Part shown: positions 1 to 13,570 of the stretch, in pieces
Layout: every line of letters begins with the position of its first letter
Position numbering within the stretch: the stretch's first letter is position 1
NCBI GenBank assembly: GCA_030141605.1
Contig: JAQGDQ010000061.1
Coordinates: 609,685-669,684 of the forward strand
From: Tubiluchus corallicola
Lineage: Eukaryota; Priapulida; Priapulimorpha; Priapulimorphida; Tubiluchidae
DNA length: 60,000 nt
Direction: 5' to 3'
Translations under genes and position numbers: made by a program
The notes under the pieces: model-generated
Told to the model about the DNA's origin: nothing
The model's database searches: none
The model's input: the letters and a program-made list of their open reading frames with translations, nothing else

Positions 1-962
1 TCTTGTTGCTAATATGCCGGAATAAAAGCTTGCTTACGTAAGTGAGTGTAAGTGACAAATTTTATTTTTCATTTTTTATTTTATTAGACAAAAACACCGT
101 TACAGTTACGTGATCAGATATACTACATACAATTACACAAACTGAAAACAAAAAGAAACGAAAAAACACAAAGAAAAGGTGATGATAAGTAGCATGATAA
201 GTAATTTATGTATACTGGGACAGATAAATTTTGTATACGCAAATAAAGTATTGTACAAATTAAAATAAAATTAAATGCAAGTGATAAGTATCCGCAATTA
301 TATAATTTATATTGGCGTCTGAGCACTGTATGTAAAATGCAGTGCAAAACATTAAAGGACAAAGCAGCAGAACACGGTATAACATCGTAAAATTAATTAA
401 TTTTCTAAATTTATTATCACATCCAGCTACCTAGTAACTAGAGCTTTAGTGATCTATAGAATTAAGATATCTCGAGGTTTAAAATTTAATGGCGTGTCTA
501 TTGCCAGTTATGGCTGTAATTAAATTTTTAAAGCGCAAATCGCCAGCTTCGCACACAATGAATTCAATCGTGTCTTTTATGGGCAACCATAATAGAAGCA
601 TTCACTTTTCGAATTATCTATTTGAGTGGCAATTTCCTTTCTGCGGGTTTTGCTGAAATTTCTTTAGAGCGAGTTTAAAAAGATAAGATTCATTTTTGGA
701 TTGACTGGTATTGATTCTGGATTTAAAACCTGGTAAAGATGAGTACTTTGGATGGACTATCTGGTTGCTTCGGTGTGAACGATGAATTGCATAAAGCGGC
801 ATTCACATGATTGCAGAGACGTGCTAACAGGAAGGGAAATAATTCTGATTGTCTTCACAAAAATAGTAATAAACCAATTGTCATGTTGTGATATTAATTC
901 GTCTAAATTTGTCAACTAACTTTGTTCATACCGTTAAGAACTCGTGCTAATTTTATTGCATT

Positions 963-1020
963 ACATAGACATAGACATCTTTATTTGTCACACACACACA
1001 CACATACATGAAATTTGTCG
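963..1020 (-). repeat. Retroelement 3' tail (AATAAA plus GTCTAT repeats)
   Basis: Read on the minus strand this gives a (GT)n run, then GACAAATAAAG, then two GTCTAT-type repeats. A polyadenylation signal followed by a short tandem tail is typical of the 3' end of a non-LTR element or SINE. A similar tail on the plus strand is seen at 34478-34505. The body of the element is too decayed to identify. Confidence 0.4.
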
Positions 1021-4000
1021 TTTCCTTTTTTGCACAGATTAGTAAAAAGCAATAGTTAATAGTGCAACAAATTCGTAACTGTAAAATAAATTCAATTGTA
1101 CATATAAAACTAAATGGTACGATTAAAATAAAGCTAAAAAAGAAAAAAAGATTAAAAAGTGTTTAGAGTTTTGCTACTATTGAATGCTTTGATTGAAGTT
1201 GGAAACAAATGAAAATTTAAAGTGATTTGTTCTTGAAAAGGACACTTTTAATCTTACTTTGTGTGGGAGAAACTTAAATTCTTCGTGTAGAGGATGAAAG
1301 TTGTCTGCCATAGTTTTCTTTAACGTCGTCAGTAACACTATGATCAGGAATCAAATATTGATTTTTCTTACCAACGAGCTGACTACATTTTCTTCTTGGT
1401 CTTTCCAAATCAATTTTACGGAAGTTAGCGTTATTTACGTTTAGATATATACGAAAAAGTGTAGCATATTTGGTCTGCTAATAAGTGTCTAGAGTCAGTT
1501 AAGCATGCTATTTCTGTCACAGGACTTAGGAAGTTAGGATTTGATAGTACTGTTGGACCCCAGTTTAAACATTTTTACTTTTAAAATGCAAATTTTTATC
1601 CAGATTAAGTGAAATTAGCATTTAATACTGACGGTTGTCAGTTTTATGTGTTTGTGGTTTGTTTATCGTTATTTCTATGGCTTGTAATTAACGAATTAAA
1701 AAATACATTTCCGTAACTGTTGAAATTTCTAAGAAAACTGTGTGAAAATAGGAAATGAATCCATATGAAGTACCCACGTTCAAAAAGCATCCTCGGTTTA
1801 ATATGTAAATAAAAAAAATCTGGCGATGAAATTCACTCTCAGTTAAACCATTTCTCAACTGTTAATAAATCAAGTTTTCATTTTTCTCATAGTGTACCTT
1901 AAGTCATGTGATACTAGTTATTCAATTTCTTAATCGATTAATATAATTCTGGCTTAGGCTTAGCTTGATCAATTTAGCTGTAGCTCGTTAGCTTTCTCAT
2001 ACGTTCCATACCGCACTAATAATCACAGCCTAATGAGGTGGAACGTTATCGACTAAAATACCCTTAATTAGCCTAACTAACTCGCTCTGGAAACCACTTA
2101 TTAATACGTATTGGCCCTGCTCGTTAGACGTTAATGCTACTGCTCATTACGCTTAAGAGGTCGCTAGCTGTCCAGTTTTATTACTGTCTTTGTTGTGGCT
2201 CTGAAATCTTTATGCACTCTTTACTGGCTATTTTAATCTCAAGTACGTGTAGCGCCTAGGAACAATATGCTTACTGAATGCGATCGCACCGGTTCATATA
2301 ATCATGTTTTGCTTCAAGAAGCGAGTTATCCTGTTTATGATCTGATTTGTTTTATTGTTTTAATAAAAAATTATACACATAGCCAGTACGTATATAAATG
2401 TTTGGTATAGCTGATGCTAACCTAATAGTACCTATGAAAGGTACATGTAATTGTTTTCTTCGATGTGAAACTTGTGCCGCAGCGCAGTTGTACTAAAGTT
2501 TTTTAAAAATAATAATTGTTAGGTTTTATGGTGTTATCTTTGAAGCTCTTGCGTTTGTTGTTGACAATTGTATATTTTATTATTGCAGTTTTCTCATTTT
2601 ATTGTGATAATATTATAAGAATGCCTAGAGGTCAAATCGCGCATAACGGTAACTGTTTTTATCCGATGTTGGATTTTGGGATTTGCTGTCAACTTAGCTG
2701 ATTCATTGTCACCGTACACGAACCTATAGTTTTTTTGCTTGTCATTTAGAAAACAAACTATTTGACCTGTCACATTAATTTACTTGAACAATCCATCAAT
2801 AAGTAATGCAGCCTGTAAATCCGATCTTTCTAGGCGGCGCTACAAGCAGAGAGCTGATAGAGTCGCTCTAGGAATTGGTAGACCTGCTTCAGAAAGAACC
2901 TCTTTCTCTGCTGTACGTATATTCAGCTGATAATGTAACTTTTTAGACTGCTGACATGTAGGTAGTAAAGGTCGTTGCATGGTCGAGTAAATACTTTAAT
3001 TTGGTAATTTTCTGCATTTCTAACGCTTGTAATTAGACCCAATTTTGTGTAACATTGTGTTCCACGAAATGCAACCCGGAGTTTCCAGGCCCGAAGCTGC
3101 AATAAGTCGTGCCGTATGACTCAACTTACTTGCCATAAAACTGTTATTATGCAAAGCAACCACCAAATAAGCAAAACGATAGACGAGACTGTATCGTCAT
3201 GATAATGTGAGTGTACTGAGTAATGGCTACACCCCGTCGGTTATTGATTACCGCATAATGCTACAACAGATGAATTCCGTCGTTCAGTGTAATACTATAA
3301 ATGAAGATAAATTTATATCGAGACTGAATGTTTGTGCAGCTTTTGTAGTGTAGTACCGTCTTGTGGTTTAGTGATTTATGGAGTAGTTATGCCACAAACT
3401 GGGTATCACTCCTGTTTGGTGGTTGTCCTGATGACAGTGTAGCCCAATGGACCAGTTGCACTACAGATTTAATATGAAGTCACGTACTGAGATAAATATA
3501 TTTGTCCGTGGGTAAAGCATTTGAAGCTGCGCCGATGGAATAGCATGTATTTGATCTTCGAACTTTGAAAAATTGTCCGCTATCTTGAGATGTTAGTAGT
3601 ACTTGTAGTAGCAATGATATTTTAAACATTATATCCATGGTTAATATTTTCTATAACTTATTGTTGTCCTTGTATTTATCACTTTATACAACTATTAGAA
3701 CTAGTTAGTTAACCAGCTCCTTAGTTAACTAGTTAAGCCGTTAAAATCCTTTCATGAAACATTCTTTATCGCTACCATTATTTATATACTTTGGAAATTT
3801 GTAGTTCGCGTTTAAGCTGAGATTATTGAAACGGTTGAAACTAGCGACTTTATCTATTTCATTTGATCATAAAATACTGAGAAAAAAACTTAAAAAATCC
3901 ACACGGCTTCGTTTCAGTTTTTTGTCTTTCATCGTTATTGGTTATTAAGTTGAAAAAACTTGAGAAAATTTAAGTTCTTATAAATTAAGTTTAGCGACGT

Positions 4001-6589
4001 CCAGCTCCTTAGCCACAGTTTTCTTGGACTTTAGATATTATTAAACGTATTTGTAAACTCCGGGGGGGGGACACAAATTGTTACGCATTCAGTCACTGCT
4101 AGCATCGTTGATAAGTGACTTTTTTCATATTTTGAGCATCAAAATCATCTGTAATCTTCATTTATCACAACCCTACACTCACTCGATGATTAGAGGTTGT
4201 TTCACAATAGTTCGTAATCGGTTGGCGTTATTTCCCAAGGGCCCGCTCACTCAGCCAGCCAATTCTTTCCATCATTCTCTTCATTGAAGCCAAACTTAAA
4301 CATTTGTCATCAAAGCATCCTCATCCTTTGTGTGGCAGCCGCAGCCTCCCAGTGACGCGCAACCAAGTAACAGGCTAATGAGCCAGCAATGCTGACATGT
4401 GGCGTCCCGAGGGATGGCTGAAATCACTTGTCAATGAAAACAAACACGAGATTCGGACGATGAGATTTGGTTACTGAAAAGCTGCTGACACAGTGAAATA
4501 GTCCTAAAAGAAACTGGTGAGGCTTATAGTTCCAATCGGACCCATAATCACTTACATGTGAGACGCCACTTAACTGTTAGCACAGTAGCAAAAGCTGTGT
4601 TGTCTACTGTTTAATTGAAAACACACAGTTCTGGGCAAGAAGACAGTTAATAACACGAAGTTTCTGGGTTAGATGATGAAGCATGGCATCCATGTGTGTT
4701 TCTCGTTGGATCAAATTTAAATTTACTTACTTGAACAAGATTGATTAAATTCACATCCAAATCCGGTGTATGAGCCGCGTTTAACACCTGACTGTGCCTG
4801 GTAAAGTGTGGTTTATTTATGTGTGAATGAGCAGAGCAGTTTGCCCTAATTTTTACATTTAATTGCTATCTCAGGCACTTAAAACAATCCCAGTTTTTAA
4901 CCATCCATTGGTCCGAGCCCAGATGTCTATCTTGCAAACTGTCCGAGTTAACATGGATTAAACGTGGATTCGTAAGAAGCATCGAAGCTTTACATGAACA
5001 TTACTAACAAGAAATCTACGTATGGGTTCTCTTAGATTCTAATGATAAAAAAGCGTTTTGTCATGTGCCTACTAACTGATATTTTCACGTTGTTTTCAAC
5101 TTGTGGCGAATTCCACCTTGACGTTTTACTCACAAAGTTCAATGTTCATTACTTCGAAAAAAGTAAGGTGAAATCGGTGTAACTAGTATGATAACTTGTT
5201 GCAATAAATAAACTCTCCAAAAAGAGTTGCCATGGATTCCCTTTTTCTTGTTCTTATTTGTTTTACAGAAATCTGTTTTACAGATAACATTTATGAAGCG
5301 ATTGTGAGATTATGATTGTGCGATTGTGAGCGTATTATGGCATTACATTCATTCAAGCTAGGTGGATTTCAAATGGCTTAAATGTGGAATCACCGTAACA
5401 AAATGTACGATCGGATAAACGGGATGGACCACATGCCAGTTGGACAGTAATTTCTTGAGGACTTGGCAGCTGATTTTGGTTAAGCAGGCATGTGGTCTAT
5501 TGTCTGGATGTGAATAATTTACTACTCACTACACTGCTGTCACCCTTGCTAAAACTTCAAAATGCGGTGAATGTGAACATGTAGTAATATTAAAGCTAAA
5601 TTGATGTGAAAGCAGTTTTACGCCTAAATGTGTTTCCTAATAGTAGTACTACCATTATTTCCTAAACAGACTAGTACTAAGCGTGAAATTTCATAGCTGT
5701 GGCTGACCTGCTTTGTCACTGTCCGTGCTCCTGTGGATTTTGTTCCTAATCCGAGATTTAATCCCGCATGTCGGGTCAGCCCTTTCACGCGGCTAACGAG
5801 TAATCCGGACATGTGGACAGTGAAAACAACTAACAGGAGCCGAGGGAAAGGTTATCGAGCCGAAACCCTGCTATTTTGTTGCGTTTGGTGATGTGTTGTT
5901 GTTATAGACGCTCTCAAGATAAACTCTCTGATCATGCAATCTGACAGGCTCATCTTACCTATGAGCAAGTAACTTGCGTGGTTATTTTTGATACTTCAGT
6001 TAGAACGGTTTCGTAAAAATAGTAACGATGTTGTGCTTACTTTTACACTAAAATGAATGTTACATGATTAGAAATTTGAAACTAATAAAGAAAGAGCTAA
6101 TCAAGTCCTTTGCCAAATGTTTTCCAGTGAATTGAAGATAAAATTATACTGCTCTGCGTTGACGTTGCAAGTTTTGCTTTTTTTTTATATAAATTTTGAC
6201 TTATTTACGTCTTTGAGAGGAATACAAGATCCTCAAGGTGTTCAAGATAATCTACTGCTTTTTTCAATTGCCTTGCGTGACTTTTTAATGAGCTCTATTA
6301 CGTGTTATGTACAACAGCTCTCATCTCAAAATCGTGTCCATCCTAAGCATAACGCGTTTTTCCGCGTAGCCACACCGCTACCATTATTTTTCAGCTTAGA
6401 ACATTTGGGCGCTGGACGGCATCAGATAAGGAGTGCTTACAGTGCAGAGGCATTCCAGATGAATGTAGTAATTTATCCAGTGTCAACAGATTTACCAATC
6501 AATTGCTGGCCGTGTTTGTAACGAAACCCGAGTGCTAACCATTACAGCAACTGGAGAAACTCAGCAGACTTCTGCGTGAACATTTCCTG

Positions 6590-6953
6590 CCTAACACGTC
6601 TTATTCTCTGGAAAGATTTATGGAACGAATGTTACGTACCAGTATGATTATGTTCTTGCGGCCTTAGTGCAAACAGAATATCATTTCATTTGTGAATGTA
6701 TTGATACCGAAAATGTACGAGAAGATTATTTTGAATTAGATTTTAGTTGTTTATCAAGTTTATTTACTTGCAATCTGAAGCTTGTGGCGAAGATTGTTAG
6801 ACGTTGCTTTGTTTTGTTGCAAAATAGATATACACAGAAAGCTAGTTTCTGTTAACTATTTATGTAGGTAGAGTTTGCTGTTGCACAGTTAACTGTATCT
6901 GTATTGGACTGTAGAATTGTTCCGTTCATAATTCATCGTTACAGTCAATAAAT
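6590..6953 (+). pseudogene. Decayed LINE C-terminal remnant (probable)
   Basis: The plus strand encodes a short Cys-rich segment (CSCGL in one frame near 6656), followed after a frame change by VQTEYHFICEC and REDYF. The order C-x-CG, then QTExHxxxxC, then an acidic-aromatic tail resembles the end of many LINE second ORFs. The segment runs into an AATAAA signal at about 6948 and then a trinucleotide repeat, as expected for a LINE 3' terminus. It is short and frameshifted, so family assignment is not possible; chance resemblance remains an alternative. Confidence 0.35.
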
Positions 6954-6970
6954 TACTACTACTGCTACTG

Positions 6971-7014
<44 letters not shown>

Positions 7015-7069
7015 GCTACTGCTACTGCTACTGCTACTGCTACTGCTACTGCTACTGCTACTGCTACTG
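6954..7069. repeat. (ACT)n / (ACTGCT)n microsatellite
   Basis: A nearly pure trinucleotide tract that changes from ACT units to GCT-ACT alternation. It follows an AATAAA signal and may be the grown 3' tail of the LINE remnant beside it. Translations of it (poly-Val/Ala) are not genes. Confidence 0.95.
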
Positions 7070-8999
7070 TTTGCGTTTTGATTGTTCGAGGCCTTTCTTT
7101 AGTCTGTTTCTTTTGCCTCTTAAAATACAAGTTTCCAGTTTTAACCAGCTAATTAACTTTATAGATGTTTTCAAGTTGTCAGCCACGTTTTATGCAGCTA
7201 AAAAGTTGTGAGATACGTGATGGTCTTCGTCTATTGGACCATCCGCGGATGAGACCAGTAGTTCTTCAATTCATAGGACGTTTGATGTTTTAGACACAAA
7301 AACCTACTGGATGCTCGGCCAACTATTATAGTCCTTTAGGTGTAATCTTAAGCTGATTCTTTATAGATTCTTAGTTTTAAGTTAACTAATAATATTTTGA
7401 ATAAAATTGTTCACTAGCTAGCGATTTTTGAATAGCAGGACTAGTAACTGTTTCAGGTCTACTTGTGTTAACTTGGCGGTTGAGCGATGTTGTGGCATCC
7501 AGTAGGCCTAGGCCTAAGTCGTCGAGGTGTGCCAGCATTTTCAAACCTACTGAATGCCGTTGTTTGCTCTGTGGACAGGCTAGGGATAATCTCGTGTTTT
7601 GACTTTGTTGTTAATCCTCCCTAATCTTAATGTATACAACTGTGTGGCAACACAGATTAAAAACTTCCTCTCACCAGTTATGACTAATGAAGGTCTTCCG
7701 CTCACATATTTTGAATTTGTGTTACTAGTGGAGAAGCAGGCAAACCAAACGTTAATATTAAGTTAATAATTTATTCGGATCTATAACAGGTAAATGAGTG
7801 CATCCTTAGGTACGTAGTGTTAAGTTTTTAAGCCCGTAAAGATAACCTGCTGTACTTGGCAAAATTTATTGTTAATGCCTATATTTAACTTGAATTGCAT
7901 TCGAAACAATGACAACCATTGTATTAGCTACCAAAACTTTCTTTGTGTAGATATGATTTACCTTGAGAAAATTACTTAATCTGTGGTTATGAACTTGTGA
8001 TCATGCCGCCCTGGCTTTGATGTGGGCGTGGGTGTATAAATCAAATTCAAACTTTTCGGAATAATGTTGATTTTTTTCAAAATTTTAAAGCTAAATTTTT
8101 GCGAAATCTCGAATTCCAACCTTGGATGTAATTGCAAAGCTCCATTGTTGATCTAGGGCGGTTTTACATTTTGCCCATCATGATGGAAAAGAACGTTTTT
8201 TTGGATTCTTGCCTAGTAGCTCTGTAAAATGTCTGTTTCGTCGAGATGCCGGTGCTGTTCATGTAATAAGTTTTTCGCCAGTTCTTTAAATATTATTTAA
8301 TATTATATTATTATTGCGTCACAATAAAGTTACTCCGTATTCTAAACTTTAAGGAAAAAACCGGATTTATTTTAGCTAGTGTCAGGGGTTCTGGTTATTT
8401 CTCTTTTCCTGTGACTTTTTCTGTGGTTTTTTTACTTGTGAGGTTTTACCTGGATTGTAAATGGCGTTCTAATGAAATTATCAAGCCAGTTGGAAAAAAC
8501 TCTGCAAGCGAGTAAATCAACGATGATTGTCATCCAGGTAATAATTTTTTGAAATGCTCCCCTCGGGCCGTATAGGTACCGTTCAGTTAGCGTCAAGGAC
8601 TTTTAAATTCTTTCTGTCCCGTTGCAGTTCGCAGTATCAACAGTAATTTCAGCAAACATACATTATTCTCGATATCATTGTATATTTTACTAACACTTAT
8701 GCGACAATTGATTGAATTTATTTATATGTTAAGTTTTCATTTGTTGTAGTCCAGCTAAAGCTGCACAATTTTTCTTATAGTAATATATTTTGTAATTTCT
8801 ATTCATTTGTATATATTTTTAATTTAGTTTTTAAATGTCCTGTGTTCGTTTGAGTGCGTATGCCAATGGACGGTATTGCTTTTATCAGTTTTCTAGACTT
8901 CTTACATACAAATTTTAATGTAAAAAATATGGTTTTAATAAATATTATAATATAATGACAATAAATTGCTTGCTTACGATCGCACTTCATACTAGTTGC

Positions 9000-9011
9000 T
9001 GCGCATGCGCA
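9000..9011. promoter_or_regulatory. Palindromic NRF-1-like site
   Basis: TGCGCATGCGCA is a perfect palindrome and fits the YGCGCAYGCGCR consensus of nuclear respiratory factor 1. It is a CpG-containing island in AT-rich DNA about 4.6 kb before the TMEM198 start codon. Whether a promoter lies here cannot be told from sequence. Confidence 0.3.
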
Positions 9012-11152
9012 ACCCAAAAAGCTGATCATATTCGTAGTGTATCAGTGATTTTGCATGTTAATTTAACTCCATTACACTGCTCTCTTAGTTTCAGCTTGAC
9101 TAATGTTCTTTGTCTGTAGGTCTGCTATATTGTCGGTCTATAGATTTCTGGCCTTATTGTAAGTGTTTTAACAAAACTAATCCCATGGCCCACTCAAGTT
9201 TAAACTTCTGGCTTCTTCAGTCTATTGACCTTTCAACAAAACATAATCCCTTTTTAACTAGGGTATTTTAATCCTGGTTAGTAACAACATTCTGGTCTAT
9301 ATGATAGTACCAACATTAGAGTGAACGACTAACTTGCTGACTGTTCATAACAAACCAAGAGTTTACCTAGAGACTGCCAGTACCAAAGCTGTGGGCTAAT
9401 TGCCTCGGAAACATAGCTGAGGCTGCAAAGAGCACCGAGGGTTTTTAGAAGGAAGGCATAAAACTCAACTCTCTGTAAGGTATAGATAGCTGTCACCTTT
9501 ACAGCTTAGTCTTTTCAGTGACCATGTCGTACTTGTAAATGTGTCGTTATTGTATAACTAGTCTGGAATGCGAAGCATTGGGTTACTGATTTATTGAGTT
9601 TTTTCGCTGAATATATTATTTGGAACACCATTTATCGTTGCTATGCTATCCGTTGTTTTTGTAAAAAATTAGAATAGTGGAATAACTCTGTTATGGCATC
9701 ACAGTACAACTGCTGGTTAAAACGCATTACGTAAACGAGAACGAGACTTGCAACAGGATGAAATAGACCGCTTTATAGAGTTACTTCGCAAGAGAAGTAC
9801 ATATTTATTATAGGTACACAGCCTTGGAGACAGGGTTCCTGGAATTTAATCTACAATCATATCTCGCTACTACGCATTTTATTGCTGCTTATCACTCAGC
9901 GACATCCGGTGATGTTTTTTTAACCGGAAGGTCCTCGGCCTACATACCATCTCCTACCCACCTACATTATAATGAACGTTTGAACTGACTCTGCACTTTG
10001 ACAAATGTTTGTTTGACTTTCGTCTTAAGACTGCAATTATTATTATCAAGTGTCTGAATGATTACGGTTGTTATTATCATTCCTTCCAACAAGCGTTAAC
10101 CTATAAACCCTTTTTATTACGTTTAAGTTTCCGTTAGTGTTTAAACGGCTATTTGCCAGTTATTCTTTCATCGTTACTTCTGCAGAGTCCGAATTATAAA
10201 GCCGTATTCACATTTATAAAGTAATTGTAACGGCAATGGCAAACGCAAGATTTATAAGCAAAGGAATACCGTTTCGCATGCAAGCACTTGCCTCAGCAAC
10301 GAAAGTGGCGTAATTATTACATAGTTGTGTGCAAAACATTGTTCTATGTGGCTTCGTTTGGTTCATTGAATACATGTCAGGACATGTTTTGCGTTTTGCT
10401 AATTTTGTGTGTCATTTCTATTTTACAGTTTGTAGAATTGAGCGATGATGCAAGAGCACACGCTGTAACGCGTATGATGAAATCTCAATTTTACGTATTG
10501 TGGTAATGCAAGAGGACAAATATGATATGGCTCTACATTCTACATGACGTGACTTCAACACACCTATAGCGAATCAGTGAATATATAGGAAAAGGTATTA
10601 TAATATATTATGTATATATAAAGACATAGATAAGTTGACTTGCGATAATTTTAATATTATGTTTTATTAAATTGATCATACAAAGAAGTCTATTGAGCTT
10701 AGACTTGTACAGTATTACTTCACAAGCTACAATTTAGCGTTGTGATAATTACAAAAAAAACTAGTTGAATATTAAACGTACCATATTTATCCAATTTGTA
10801 CTTAAATAATATTATTCCATTTGACATTATTCTTTTGGATACTGAATCTCTAATTATTATGCTCTTAAATGATAGTACACTTCTAAACCATGGCCAAAGT
10901 ATAATTATATTTGATATTGTTTAAACATATATAAAAAATACTCATCGATTTGCTTATTAGTGTGCCTTTATTTTATGCCTTTTGCTTTTTAGTACATAGC
11001 ATTGTATTAATGTATGTATTTCGTTGTATATTAATGTATTTCTATGTACATTTCATCTGCAATAGTTACACCACCTGTATACCATTTCCATTTTCTGAGG
11101 CCTCTTTATCAGTTGTTACTGCGGTCAAAGGTTTTAATTTTTTGCTTCTCTG

Positions 11153-11408
11153 ACAATAATGAAATATGATTATATAAAAAAGCGTACGACATTTGATTGG
11201 TCTTGAAATTGATCAGTAAATATTTCTGAGTTCCGGATTCTGGCGTATTTTAACATAGAAATTTATACAAAATTTTTTTTCACATGAAACATGATTATGC
11301 TAACTTAACTAAGACGCCAGAATGCAGAACTGAGAAACATTCACTGTTCAGTTTCATGACCAATCAAATGTCATACGTTTTTTTATATAATCATATTTTT
11401 ATTATTGT
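11153..11408. mobile_element. Foldback MITE with ~94-bp inverted arms
   Basis: The left arm (about 11153-11246) and the right arm (about 11314-11408) are imperfect inverted copies along their whole length. The shared outer part reads ACAATAAT then AATATGATTATATAAAAAA, and the shared inner part contains ACATTTGATTGGTC and ends in ATTCTGGCGT. The loop is about 67 bp. No transposase is encoded. I could not fix a target-site duplication, so the superfamily is open. The ORF spanning 11284-11505 is a by-product of the arm sequence. Confidence 0.75.
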
Positions 11409-11744
11409 GCAACTAAGACGAGCTGAGAATTTGTATGAAATGAATTACAAAATTGCGAGTTCAGTACTTACAATGGTCAGTTGCCTCTCCCACTTTTTTG
11501 CTTAGGTATAAAAATACCTGTTGTGAGACAATTTATTAACCTATAAATTGTAATTAGACTTGTGTCTGAATCTCAATTACAGAAATGACGTATTGGAAAG
11601 GTTATCATTTTTAGGAAAAAAATCGCTTTTCTGCCTTTTTTAAATGTTGATTCGTTTTTTCCATCTTTGGAAGTAACGACGACAGTTTTCTGATGAAAGC
11701 TGTAGGATATCCAACTTATCTGATTTGTGATATAAATATCACAT

Positions 11745-12158
11745 TTATTCTGTGGTATTCATTCCATGAAAATGGCGAGGAATTGATGGAACCAAAAATG
11801 CCCCTGCAAATTGCAATGATTGAACATTGTTAGTTCTGCTAACAAAGACATTCAAAAAAGAAAACACTGCAGTATTGGCGATTTTCATTTCCCATTTGCC
11901 TGGTGTATTAGCTAATTTCAGAGTCACTGTTGCTTGGTTTACATTACTGATTGAAGGCATCCAAACCCTACGGGGTCAGCGTTTTCTGTTTACATATAAT
12001 TTGGGTAAAAACCGTCTGTACACAGCCCATTGCACATGATTGGTTAAGTGAGTCATATTTATGACCGTTTCTACATGCCTGTTGGCAAAATACGGAATAT
12101 AACGTTGTGGAAAACTTCCTTCTTCATTAATAAACATGAACCGCAAGTTATGCGTCAT
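11745..12158 (-). pseudogene. Unassigned broken ORF (one in-frame stop)
   Basis: On the minus strand a frame of about 138 codons runs from an ATG at 12158 to a stop at 11745, interrupted by a single TGA at 11978-11976. The two halves (60 and 71 residues) are in the same frame and five codons separate the stop from the next ATG. The composition looks protein-like (FPQRYIPYFANRHVETVINM in the first half), but I recognise no family. It could be a decayed transposon gene, a pseudogene or chance. Confidence 0.25.
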
Positions 12159-13570
12159 AAGACAGCATTAGTAGAAACCTGCTGAGACCACTACTTTTGC
12201 TTTTTTATTGGTTTTCATCTCCCAGATGACATAGGAATGCTTGCAAATACGCGAATGTTTCGATTTTTGCGATGTTTCAGATATTCGTCATGCGTTTACA
12301 GACAGCAAGATAAAAAGTTTTATAACTAACTATATACTACGCCGTAAGTTTTATATTTTGTAGTACAGTACGTAATAGCTTCATTTACTAATATTTGAAC
12401 TTCAAAGGGTTTCTCCAAAAGTGAGATAACGGGGCTGCTGTCGATATGACTTTGTACCCAAGGTGTTATTTGCCAAACGTGTGTTACTTGTTTAACTAAC
12501 GAATAAAAAACAAAAGGGATTGGTGAAAAGCTTGTCTTGGTACGAAAGCGTCAGCTTGATTTATGGATGCGTTAAGTACAACTCGCTCTATTCACCGTCA
12601 CAACAGCTATAAAATTTCATTCATGAAAACTTCTGTATTTACACGGAGACTTATTACTTAAACAAATGTCTAGTAGTGCTGACATGATATATATAACCGT
12701 AAATCTCACTTGTTTGCTCATTCTGACATGTGCTGGTACTGTGGTATAGAAATTTTGCTCAAGAAAATTGTCAAACAATGCGTGGCAAAACTTATTAGAA
12801 GTCGAACTGTAGCTGTTGTACAACCTAATGACGTCATAATTACGCTTTCACAACTTGTAGTGTTGCAAGTGCAGAGCGTAGAGTTAGTGTAAACATCTCT
12901 GTAAAGACGACGTTGTTTAGTTTTTTGTACTTCACACCCTCACCTTTACTACTGAGTTCATTGATTCTTGTTGATAGAGTTGATAGATTTACAGTAGGTT
13001 TTGATATACTGTGACAACTGACAAATAGGTTAAAGCGGCAGTAAGCGTACCCGTATCTCTTAGCAGAAAAATTTTGACATGTAGCAAACAAACTCGGTGA
13101 ACTACTGTAACTTAAAGGAAATGCGTAATCGCTTACGTTAATTGTTCAGTTATTTTTATACATTAGCTCAAACAGTACTTGGAACGTAATGAGAACTGAC
13201 ACGCACACGTCTGTCGCTATGACTCTGACACACACTCAACTTAAATCATTTGAACTGTCGAAAAAGTGTCAGCAAATGGCTGGCAATTTCTAATAACTTT
13301 TTTGTTCTGCTACGTTTTTTGTTGTACCTTTGGTTCACGTACAGGATATGCTTTGATGCACTTTTATCAATAAAGTAGTTCTCATTATTTATCACATTGT
13401 AATGATTTTACAGAACTGCAAGAATATGTCCCGAAATGTTGGATGACCGTGACAAACGACTTTTGTTGAATGTCTGTTGTTCAAAGACAGTAACATAAGC
13501 ACAGTACTCTAACATGCATCACATCAACCTGAATGTTTCAATGTTGAGTTTAATTTGCTTCAGGTTTAAA

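Larger units (their letters stand above)
1..13570. other. Gene-poor 5' region, no confident coding exon
   Basis: I read this stretch on both strands and found no exon I can assign to a gene. The longest ORFs (for example 6117-6521) have no recognisable domain and no convincing splice context. What can be supported is listed separately: a retroelement 3' tail near 963-1020, a LINE-tail-like segment with a trinucleotide tract at 6590-7069, a palindromic NRF-1-like site at 9000-9011, a foldback element at 11153-11408 and a broken ORF at 11745-12158. The sequence before 13571 ends in a pyrimidine-rich run and CAG seven bases before the TMEM198 start codon, so a 5' untranslated exon of that gene may lie somewhere in this region. 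Confidence 0.6.

Noticed and set aside
6117-6521. 134-codon plus ORF
   Set aside because: No recognisable domain, no splice context and composition like the AT-rich surroundings. It may be part of the old LINE beside it but cannot be shown.
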